Assembly: GCA_008711295.1 (NCBI GenBank)
Contig: VUYV01000812.1
Coordinates: forward strand, 1-64,000
DNA: 64,000 bases
From: Anarhynchus alexandrinus
Lineage: Eukaryota; Chordata; Aves; Charadriiformes; Charadriidae
Reading direction: 5' to 3'
Position numbers and translations under genes: made by a program. Below the pieces are notes generated by a model. That model was given only the letters and a program-made list of their open reading frames with translations. It searched no databases and had not been told where the DNA came from. Shown here piece after piece: positions 38,001-50,000 of the stretch (the stretch's first letter is position 1; the number at the start of each line of letters is the position of its first letter).

Positions 38001-41000
38001 CAGGCTTGTAGTGTCTCGCACGTTCTTGTCTTCTCACACATGGATTATCTTCCAGTCTGGTTGAGCATAAGGTTACCGTCTAAGCTAATGTTTCCCCCAC
38101 ATATTGTACCACTAGATAATTAGCAAAGCTAACCATTAAGTATTTTACTGACTCTGTAATTACCTTTTATTAGTGTGTCTCTAAAAAACTTTGGCTTTCC
38201 AAATTGTTTTCTGTGAGTAGTAACCGTGTTCCTAAAAAGACTGTCATTGCAGAACAGTAACCCTGCAGTACCATATGGCCATAGTTTGCATGCAACAATT
38301 ATTACCTATAGGAAGACCTGAGCAGAGACAAACATACCTCAGATACCACTCGTAGGGTGAATGCTGTATCGATTCAGCAAGAGCCAAAGGATCATATTTG
38401 AACTGTGAATGCATTTGTTTCCTCCTTCTTTTAAAGAGACAGTGAAACAAGGTTAAAACTAGTGTTTTAAATTGCTTAACTGGTGTGTCTGATGGCTGTC
38501 CTGGTATTTATACTCCTTGCTTGATACTTCATTTCCTCTCAGCTTTGGCAGTGGACATAGTCAATTAATCCATTAATTCTGAAATTGCAGAGCAGTGATA
38601 GACAAAAAGAGCTGTCTGACACTTGGCAGAGAACTGATATACGGTGGGGGTATTTTCTCTCTCTTTGCTTCCCACTGCCCCTACAGCTCCCAGTGTGGGA
38701 GACAGAAAGCCTGGAAAGCTGGAAAAGTTCGAAGCCTTCCAGGACTGTATATTTACCTTTTTCATACCTGTAAGCCAGCCTTGCAGAAACTGAGAAACAT
38801 CTTAAAGAAGACATGTTATTATTGGAAAGTAGTGCTAGTAATCCTGGGTCCTGACCATATTCAAATGAAGATCTTGTTTGTTTTCCTTTATAGCTTTTAC
38901 ATTCTGTTTTCTTGTAGTAACAAATGAGAGGGACTCTCCAGGTTATCTGTCAGCAGTCACTTTGCAGTCTCTTTCAAAAGGCCTTTTGCAATTCCCTGAT
39001 ACTGAATCTTTATTTCCCTAACTTGAGCAGGTTAAACCTCCTGTGGAAGGTAATAATTTCGCAACCCTCCCTCCAAAGTCTCCTTCTCATGGCGGCACAG
39101 GCGATGAGGATAGTTTTGGTACCCGTAAAGCCAGATCTTCGTTTGGACGAGGCTTTTTCAAGATTAAAAATAGCAAGAGGACCGCGAGTGCCCCCAATCT
39201 GGGTAGGTATTGTGCACCTGTATGCAGATTCTGTGTATTTTGCAGGGTCTTAACAACAGCTATAACTGTCTTAAGAAGGAGGAGGACCACCCTTAGTCTC
39301 ACTGTGACTTGGTGGCACTCTTCTCAGTAGTTTGTTTGGAAAATATCAAACAGCAACAAAAAAAAACCCCAAAACAACAGAAAACAAACCTCACTGATGT
39401 AATGAAGTATTTGATGTGTTTCAACCTTCGCTGTGATATCTCCCCTGGGACCTTGTAGTGGATTGCTGCTGTTCTGAAATGCGAGCTGTCTGGCAGTAGT
39501 TCACACATGGGATTTGTGGTTTGTTTTTTCCCCTGGCTCCTTCCTCAGTTTGTCTTTCAAAAGATTTTCAGATGTACAGAAACAAGGCAGCAACACTTAG
39601 TCTTCCTCTTTATTTTATGTATATTTAAGCAGCCTTGCAAAAGAGAGATGGTGACAACAGGAACAGGATTGACAAGTTATTCAAGCTCATGTTGATTTTT
39701 GGACCTGTAATGGAGGGGGGGTTGTTTTGGTATTGTCATTTGGTGAGGTTTGCACATGACAATGAAATAAACAAAATGTTCTGCTTAATGCAGAAGTCAC
39801 TGTTGCCACCAACTGAAATCCTACTTGCATTCACTGCTCTGCTGTAGTAGTCTTTCCAGTGTTCCAGTTCAAGCATCAAGTGAGCATCTGTGCATCAGAT
39901 CTGCTGCCGTTCATCTAAAGTTTTTGGCTTGCTCCTGCATGAGGTTTAGAAATTTAGGTCTATCTTTCAGAAGCCTGAAGGGGGATAGCTTCTGCTTTGT
40001 TGAGTAGAAGAGTCTCCTGTTCTTACTTACTCAAAGACATTTTTAGACTTTTGTTCAAAAGAAATAACATACCTACACATTTATTATACACTGCCCATAT
40101 TTGCCTGTGACATACGGCATGGGAACTTGCTAGCTTACTTGGAATAGATGTACGGTCTATTCTGAGGGTTAGACTCTTTGCTTTGGTTTATTTCATGTGT
40201 GCTTTTGTGTAATCACTTGTCTCACCTGAAATTAATTTGTCTAACAAAGTGGAGTACTTGTGGCTGTCATAAAGGATTGGAAGATGGGCCATCTAGATCA
40301 GGGTCCTGTGAATTTGAGTAAGTTATTTATATTGTCCAGATTTCAGTGCATCCATCTGTAAAGCTGGTGTCCAGATCCTTGCCACCCCATGGGAGCCTGC
40401 GTGAGTCACCTGCCCAATGTGTCATGGAGCAAGTGACCTCCCTGCACCGAAGTGCCTGTGGTGCCGTTTTACCCTCTCCACCATAGAGCTCTACTGCATT
40501 TCTTTTTTGTGACAGGGGGATTAACAGTGAATTGATAATCCTAATCTCTGTGTGAATTCAGCGTTGCGTGTGGCGCATGTGTCTCATGTATCCCCTTCCT
40601 TTTGTCTTGTATTTTGCTGACGTAAGTTTTGAACTGTGTTTTACCTTGTCCCTCTGCGTGTTCTCTCCCATTGTGCTGCGTGTGGTTATGTGCGTTGTTT
40701 GGATCTCTGAAGATCGCAGTCGAAGTGCAAGTGCACCTACTTTAGGTATAGTAATCCTGCATGTCTGCCTGTACCAGCGCTGTGTTGTGACTGCTGCTAA
40801 CAGCTGGTTATGGCCACACACTTTTCAAACAAGAACTAGACACCAGAGCTCTGCATCGAAACTTTTGTCCATCACTAAAAGGAGTTTTCATGTAACATCT
40901 GCCCTCTGCTAAAAGTCAGCTGCGCCATTTCTCAGTAACCGCTACTAATGAGAGAGATTGCGGGTTAATTTGCAGAGACCTTTGCCGTAACTTTGAGCAC

Positions 41001-44000
41001 AAAGTTACCCACAGACCGAGGTAGCAGGTGAGAATCACTGATGTTTAAATACCGGAGACACCTTTGTGCTGTTGTCTGTCCTGGAGCCCCTGGAAGAGCT
41101 TAAAGGGTGGTGAAGTAGGGAATGAGGTGTATTTCCCAGGCATTCTCTTAGAAGAATTCTAGGGGGAAGGATACTTAATTCCTCTTCTTAGATGTAGTTA
41201 TATTTATGATATAATAAACAAATGAGAAGTAATTGGGGCAGATGGGGCTGGAGCCATTCACATAGTAAAAAACAGTCTTTTGATGTGAGCGTTCCCTGGG
41301 TGGTTCTGGCGAGGGCAGGTAAGACCAGTGGAGTCCTTCCCTAGGAAGCAGAGCTGTGTCAGTCGGGGTGGTTGTACAGCCACCCGGTGCACCCCTCGCT
41401 GATGAAGAAACCAAGTGCTTGGGCCCTCTCGGTTTCCCATGTGGCCCCTTAAATGTCGTCTGTTCTACGGGGTTGTGTCAGTGCATGAAAGGTACACGGA
41501 GCAAACGTTGCAATACCCGCAAATCTCTGCTACTAATGCACCCAACCTTGTCCTGGTATTCTCTCTGTAGAATGCTGTTTAAATGTGTTTTTTCTAAGCT
41601 AGCACTTTTTCTTGTACAAGGAAAGCAAAAAACACAAATGCGAAAGCCTGGTTTGACATCAGTGCTGTCTCTCGCTGGCAGGACCCCAGTATTCGATAAT
41701 GGTCAAACCAAAGTGCCCGGAAATAATCTTTTATGTGACCTTTTTGCTTCACTGCAAGGTTTATCATCTAAAGAATCGGTGGAAAAATGGGACATGTTCA
41801 AATATATTCTGGCTGAATAATCTGAGCTTTGCCCAGCAGAAAGATACGCTGGTGAAGCCTGCAGTTTGTTGCTGTTCGTGGCACTTTGTGGCTGCCTCAG
41901 CGTTAACTCTGTGGCTTGAGACCACGTGTCCCAGCAATATATGCTCTACCGTGATTGACGTAACTTGTTTGGTTTCTTCCTGGAAGTCTGAGAGTCCATT
42001 TCAAAAACAAATGGTGGTCATCTAATTACACGGCCATGTTAAAAGATGGTAAAAGTGGTTACAGGCCTGTCAGCCTGCTGCAGGCTGTGTTGCCACGACT
42101 GCTTCATCTGAACAGGCTCACGCTGTCACTGTTCCCCAGCAAGTAAGTGGCATAAACTCCACATGGTAGTTTTATTCAGCTATCTGGCACTTGCTGGCAC
42201 ATCTCTGCTTACGTAGCCTAGTAGATACTGCAATTCTTTTAGTTTTCTTTTTAAATGATCTTAACATAGTTTTCTTCTTTGTTAGTTTAGCTTTTGTGAC
42301 AACTTCCCTTTTGGGGACAGGACTCCTCATGTTTGTTGTCATAGAAAGCAACAGCTACATATCAAAGATTTAATGCTTTTAGAGTGGGTGGTAATGTGTA
42401 GGGTTTCTAATCAGAGATGCTTTTTGCATCACTCGGAAGATGTAGTTCAGACAGAGCCTAAACTCCATGGTGTTTCTCTGCAGAGGAATAAAATATTCCA
42501 CAATTTCCAGAAGGGTATCCTGGGATGGGAGGTGTTTGTTGCTGGAATTTCCTGGATGGGGAACTTAAGGAATACTGCAGGTTATTAGGAAAGATGCCTG
42601 CAGGGAAATTATTTATTTTTTATGTGCTTTGGGGACTCCTGGTTTGGTTCCCTGCCATGGCACTGAATTGTTTCTGGGCATCCATGTGCCTCGGCTCTGT
42701 CTGTGAAAGGACTGTAGGAGCACTCCCTGAGCAAGAGTAAACTTGGGATTTTACTCACTGATTGATTCACGAGGTAGTTTTTGCCCACCTTGGATGCAAG
42801 GCACTTAACTGGGGCAGAGCACTGCCTTGGAGTGTTCCCAGTCAGGCCCATGAAGGAGGAACACATGTTTTTTCTCCTGGATTTTCCCATCCCTCTTTGC
42901 CCCATTTTCTTAACATGGTGGCTCTCAATAATTTTGGCAAGAGTCGTTCCCAAGTTCAGGAGTGTGTCTGTACAGTCCTGCACAAGTGGGTCTTGACGGG
43001 GCTTTTGTTTTCTAATAGCTGAAACGGAGAAGGGATCTGCAGATCACTTGGATCTGGCTGGCTTGCCCCCTCGCCCGAAAGAAATGGATAGTCTACATAT
43101 GACACCACCTTCTCCAGATTCCAAGAAAAAGGCCAGAGGGATCAAGAAGTTATTTGGAAAGTAAGTAAAAGATGAGAAATGACCATTCTCCAGAGCTGGG
43201 GCTTGTGCAGGGGTTTGCTGGGCACACATCTTTCCTTTTCCCCCCCCTTCAACATGTGGCTCCATGGTTTACTGTTTCAAGAGCAGCAGCCAGTGTGGCA
43301 TTGGAGAGAGCTAATAGTAGGTCGGTGGCAGGTAGAAGAGCAGCTACAAACTCTGTAGGAGACCTTGCCTGTGTGTGTTGTGGTAGTAGCAGCGTGCTCT
43401 TTCCTGAGCAAAATGTGAATATTCTTTCTTCCTTTAAACTAGACTTAAAAGAAGCCAGTCTACCACCTTCAACCCAGATGACATGTCTGAGACGGAGTTC
43501 AAAAGAGGAGGGACAAGAGCAACTGCGGGGCCACGACTGGGCTGGTCTCGAGACCTGGGGCAGTCTCACAAGTAAGACGAGTGGTGTGGAGTGTGCTGGT
43601 GCTTGCCTTCCCGGCAGCTCCGGTCGAGCAGCGGGGTGCAAAGAAGCACAGTGCCAAAATGAAATGTCCCCTCTCCTGGCAAACAGAAACAGGCAGATCC
43701 AGGCCGTTTCCTCCTTTGAGAGACGGTCTTTGCAGGGTTGAGGTTGGTTGGGTGGTGGGGTCCTGCTGCTGAGCAGAGCCTTCCTTGCTCATGGCTTCAC
43801 AGGAGTGCAGCTGTGAGGCCATGTGAAGCAAGGTGTGAGCCCTCACAGCAATGACAGATATTCCTCCAGTACGTTTCCCACTGCGGTTCTGGGGATTAAA
43901 GGCTAAAGTGAGACATTACGGTCTCACTTCAGAGTTTTAGCCACTCTAGGCAGCACAGGTGGTTGTTTTCAGTAGTACTAACAGACCATGTTTATTGTGA

Positions 44001-47000
44001 TAGTGGCAGGAGATCAGCAGCAATCAGCACTTCGTGGTGCTAACGGTTCAGAAGCAGAGACAACCTCTTCCTCACAAGGCTCACCTACCAACCAACCGTG
44101 ATGCACGTTCTCCCACAGAGATTGTCCCAACTTCCACAAAATACTCATGAATTAGGCTTAGGTTTTGGTTTTATCGTTATGTATGAGAATAGGAGATTTG
44201 AGATACGGGATTTATCAGTCTTTTTTTTTTTTTGGTAAAATCTTCTGTAGTGAGCTGGACATGCCATTCGCAAAGTGGACAAAGGAGCAGGTTTGCAACT
44301 GGCTCCAGGACCAAGGGCTAGGCTCTTACATTAGTAATGGCAAACACTGGATACTGTCTGGGCAAACACTTCTGCAGGCTTCTCAGCAGGATCTGGAAAA
44401 GGTGAGAAGTACTGGAAACTGCTTTCAATTAAATATACAAAAAATTGCTGTTTCTGTGAATGTAAATCATGTCTGTAAGGTGCATCCAGTAAAAAAAAAG
44501 AAAAGATTAATTTTTAAAATTTTGTCATCTGCAGCGATGCCAAATTATTTCTTTTTAGTAGAAGTTTCATAGAAATGTAATGCTTTGTAATGAAGCTAAT
44601 AATTGCAAATATGTGATTTAACTTCATTAAGCATGGATGTATCAATCGGCTATGCCACTTTAAAAATATGCACACAAGAGAGCCTCATTATCATATGGGT
44701 TTGTAGATTCATTAGCACTTGTGTATGGTACAGTTATTTTATGCCTGTGTGAGAAAGGTGTAAAAAGCTGCTGTTTTGGTCTGACTATATTTTCTGCACA
44801 TTTTACACAAAGAGGAATGAGGATTTGTTACACACAAGGGTAATCAGTTTATTTGTCTTAAAGTGTTACAGAATTGTTTACCTCTTGTTATCTAAAACTA
44901 GAAACATTTAAAAAGTTGATTCAGTCTATAATTTGAAACAACTTTTTGCTAACATTTGGATTTTCCGCTTTTAAAAATCACTATCCTCACCAAGTAGTAA
45001 AGCTGTTTTCTCAATGAGGGAGTGAGCTAATTCAAAGTTGTAGTTAACACTACAACTGGAATAAGAAAAGTGTGATATGTGGCTTGTAATAATGTTATCA
45101 GAGGTAACATTAACTACCAAGCACTGGTGAAAGTGTATATTGGATTGAAAAGATCGTGGAATGGCTGCACTTGCAACTAAACTGGGGAAGGTGCTATGCA
45201 TTTGGAAGTACTAATAAATTTCAGTAATTCCTGGGACTTTCATGTGCTCTTAACTAAGTAATTATTTTAACCTTACCTGCCTAAGTGGGAGGGAAGGAAG
45301 TGATCCCATCAAGTATTTTTCTGAATGCTAACATGTTTTATATAGTGCGGGCTTTTTAACCTGGTATGAGAATATTGTGGCCAACATTTTCATACAGTTT
45401 GGAATCCACTACATTTTGAAATTATTCTACCACAGTGAGTGGGCCTTTCCCTAGTGCTGAATGTGTGCTAAAACGATGCTGATATTCAGCAAATAGAAAA
45501 TAGACCTGCCGAGTCACCAGCAAGTGCTGTGTACAGTGTGACTCTCTGAAACCATTTGTAATTCAGTAGAGGGAGAAATAAACCACGGTATTGTCTTTAG
45601 GTTTGCTGCTTTCCTTCCCTTCACAGGAGCTTGGGATAAAGCACCCATTGCATCGGAAGAAGCTTCAGCTTGCTCTGCAGGCACTTGGGTCTGAAGAGGA
45701 AAACAATCATGGAAAACTGGATTACCACTGGGTTACCAGTAAGATTTTATTACATGCTGAGTCAGCAACTTTTGATAGGTGTTCCTAATCGTGCCTAATT
45801 TGGGGCTCAGCGAGTGGGAATAACACTTAACTGGTGCTAGGTAACTTGGCTACCACACTAACATGAGTGTCTGTCTCTGCTTTAGGGTGGCTGGATGACA
45901 TTGGCCTCCCCCAATATAAGACCCAGTTTGATGAAGGAAAGGTGGACGGCCGAATGCTGCATTACATGAGCGTGGTGAGTAAATGGCATTTCTTTTCCTG
46001 ACATCTTGTTTGTGTTCTTAGTTTCTCCCCACTTTAAGGCACCCTGACATACCTCCACATAGCTCGCTACAGACCAGGTGAGACTACAGAGACCTGCTTT
46101 CACTGTGCCTGTTGATGCAACTGCATAGATACTATATTCACTTATCTCCGTCCCAGCCTCCATCTTCCTCCTGCTCCCTTTGGGTCAATTCGCCAGCGGC
46201 AGCAACCTTTTTTTTGCACCCCACAGCACCAGGATCCGTGCCCTGCCATGCACCTCTGCAAGCAGCCTTCTCCCCTTCCCACATTCACCTCCTCTCAGCC
46301 TCCCCCAAGCCTTCCCTCGGTGGCAGGACCAGCCCCAAACACACCATCCTGCCCCTGCTGTAAGGGAGAAGGTCGGGGTCCAGGCAGCAGCTGGCCCTGA
46401 GAGACAGCTGACCGTGGCTGGAGAGGAGGTGCTGCCACCAACGACCATGGCCAACCTTCTTCCCCTCATCCCTCCTGTGCAAGCAGCCACTGGCCAAATC
46501 CTGGCTGGCCCCACAAACAGCCCATTTATGGGGTGCAGAAGGGGATCTATGGCTGTTTGGGCAGCTCTCTTGTCAGACAGCCATTCTCGGGTCCCTTACA
46601 GGTATCTTAAGGGATGCAGTGTCCACAAGGAGCTGAAGAGCCAGATCACAGTGATCTGGCTTGTAGCTTCATAGAGCAGAAAGTTGGCGCCTGTGTGGAG
46701 GTCAACAGACCGTCTGTGCATTACTCTGGGCCTGTGTTGAAAGTTTTAAAAAGGAATGTAAAAGTACCATGTGGTTGCCATCTGCACATGTGAGTTTTGT
46801 CCCAGGTGACTGGATCTACTGAAAGGAAGCTAAAGTTGGAGCTTACTCTTAGTTGCTTTTGCGGTGTCGCAGAGGCTACACCTATGCGCATGTAGTGTAC
46901 CAAAAATACAGACTTCAACAGCTAAACATCTTGTGTGTCTCATGGGACTTTCTGACAGTAATTTCAAAGATGTTGCGTGGTTCATAAATGCGGTCTTGAA

Positions 47001-50000
47001 ATTCTCTGGATAATTGAAGGGAGAAGGCTGAGGGAGGTCAGAGTGTCAGAGGCATCGCTGTCGCTAAAAGGATAAGCCAGAATGCCATATTTGTCTGTGC
47101 GCTTCATTGCGGTGTTTAAAGGACCCTTGAAACTGTAGTGGGTGTCCTGTGTTAAGCTAATGCTAATAGCTGTAACCTCTAGAAAGCAGAAGGCCCAATA
47201 CTACTACTCAACTGCAAGTAGTTCCTATATTCTTTCCAGCTTTAAAGATATTATATTAAGGTGGAAGATCAAACATAGTAAGCAAGACCCCAGAGTCATG
47301 CATGAGAAATGGGCAATCTTGTGCTTAGCAATTGTGCGTGACGCTGATGTGCTCAGGCGGTGTTTGTAAAGTATACAAACGTGTGCAAATTCTGTGGTCG
47401 CAGTTCGTGCAGCTGGGCCTTTGCTGTTCAGGTTCTTCCTAATTAATAGAAGTAGGTGGATTTTTTTTTTCTTCAGTGAGCAAACATTCAGTCCACTTAC
47501 CTTATTAATGTGGATGCTTAGGTTAAGAAAGCCCAAGCAATTTCCTTTGAAGACAATTGCAGTTTTAAGAGCCAACCTGTTTGAAAACAGCCTACATGTA
47601 ATAGCTTTTGCATAATGTATTTCGAACTGCTTAGCACCAGCTTCAGCTCCCCACTTTACTGCTGGTCAGGTGGAGCCAACCCAGCAGGTTTCCTATGTGT
47701 AAGGTCTCAGGTAAGATGACACCTTTGTTCTTCTCTGGAGACACAAATGTAAACTGAGCACCGCTAATATTAATTCTGTCTGTATAACAAAGAAGAAATC
47801 AGTCACACTCCTGTTCTCTCGTGAGCCATGCCATGGGCAGAGTAAAAGGTACCTTTTTATGCCACATTAACATGTATTTTGTATAGGCTTTAGAATAGCA
47901 CCGGGAGGAAGCCTAGGGTTGATCCATCTAACTCTCCTCCTAAAAGACAAGCACAGCGCTGTCTGCTGGCATGACTTTGCTGCCGGGTCCATTTTGGTCA
48001 AATGTTAAATACTCCCTGCTTCTGTTTGTTTGTTTCCTTTAGGTTTTTTGAGTTTGGACATTAATATAAAAGTAGGAGGCCGTTTCTTTCTTCTGCTTCT
48101 TACGTCTTGAAGATCTGATGCCAGTAGGCTCCATTAAGCTTGATCTTGAGTTGGGAGACTTTACTACCACTGTATTAACTGGATGAGGATTGAATGCGAC
48201 TAAGACAGAGTATAGGCCGTAATGTAAGGGAACTTGTATTCTTCGACAGTCAGTCTTTTTTGTATTAAAAAAAGAAAGAAAAGTAAAAGGTGGAAAGAAG
48301 AGGGACGTGTAGCAGGAGTTTTTTCAATAGATATTCTTCCTGTCACTTCCCTTTAGTTGTAGATCACTAGGGACATTTTTGGACAGAGTTTAACCATCAA
48401 ATTATAACAATGGATTCAGTGTAAATGACCAACTAAATACAGGTGTGTGCAAAGTATGAAAGAAGTACTTTTAATAATCTCCTGAAGTTACCCTGACTCA
48501 AAATAAATAATAGCAAATATTTATTATTTTATAATAAATAAAATAGCAAACCGCAACACAGAAACTCCACTCTTAAATTCATCATAAGGTTAGCCAAACA
48601 CAATGAAATGTTTGGGTAAGCGAACAATCTAGTCTTAAATATTCTGACAAAATAGAGTCCAGTATTCATAACACATAAGTAATACTAAAACATACTAAGC
48701 CAGGTTAACCCTGGCACAAGGAGGCATAAATTTATCTAAGTCGGCCAACTTGCACCAGCAGAGAACTGGACTTGAGACACTTAATGGCACAGTTAGGACT
48801 GAATTACAACTGAAGAGCCTACTGTAGCAGGAGTGTGCAAGTCTCACAGTGTGTGACCACAGTTGCAGTGCAAGGGGGAGGTTTTTCTTTTGTAGCACTC
48901 CTCTGGAGCGACAGCACCAGCGAGCGAGCTGGGGATTCTAGCCTGTCACATACTCCTCCTTACAAGGTTTTCATGGCTGGGCTCCCTAAATGAGGGAGAA
49001 TCCGATTAGTTTGGTTTTGAAATGTTAAATTCCTGGGGCTAGACACTGGAATGAAACCAGAGGTGGGCAAAACGTGACACCTTCTGCATTGCACAGATTG
49101 CAAACTGGTCAGCAGGTCAGGGTGTTGGGTAGCACCAGCAGCCTTTTTTAACCTGTGAGCCTCATCTCAACCTTCTGTCTACTTCTCTGTTGTCCACCAC
49201 ATGTGTCCTGTGAGTTGAGCCCCCTTGGGTGCCAGAAGGCTCTGTCAGTCCCCTTCTCGGTGGTGTGAAGGAGCCCTGAGTACAAGAAGGAGAAGAGGGA
49301 ACTTTTAATGGAGCCACAGCAAAACTCCCGCTAGCTACTGTAGTCATAAAGGGAGGAACTAATCTCTCCCAGCTCTTGACATCTAAAAGCTGCCTGTCCA
49401 GCCAAAGGCAGTCGTCTGTGCCCTGTGGTCAGTGCAGAGAGAGGAGTGCTGTGGGACATCATCTCATTCCTTAGATGGCACGAATTGCCCTAAGAGATGC
49501 CTGACACTCCACAGACACTGGTGGGAGGCTAAACAGCCAGTCTGTGCAAGCTATAAAATAAGTCACCCATGAGATGAATGTTTAATTAAAAAAAAATTGT
49601 GAGGATCGAGCTTTTGGAGAAAGAACCAGCTGCTTTTGTTAGTATCACCAGTGCGTTGCAGGGAGGAGTGCGGCCGTGCCTTCGCAGGCTCTTGCCCTGC
49701 GATGTGTGAGGAGTGGCTTATCCTGTGCTGAAAATGGTGTGGTGTAAAGGCACAGCCAGGTTGCCTTGCGGTGCCTTGTCACAGAGCCAACCTTCAGGCT
49801 GCCCGTGTGTCCAGCATGCTCCCTTGCCATGTCTGAGGGGGAATTGGCCCTCCTGGCCAGCCTGCCTGCCTTCCCTTGAACCGTAGTGGGTGCCTGCACA
49901 AGGGGGGAGCCACACAGTGATGGTGAGCTGGGTAAGCCTCTCCGCAGCCTGGGTGTGGTCACCCTTTCCATCGTTCCATCACTTATGACAAGCATTTTAA

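Noticed and set aside
43172..43741. 189-codon frame across coding exon 20
   Set aside because: It is a shadow in another frame; the true reading of 43443-43571 continues the liprin-beta sequence with matching phases.
46180..46674. 164-codon frame in GC-rich intron sequence
   Set aside because: Both strands are open at once and the translation is low-complexity Pro/Ala/Ser without motifs; composition effect.
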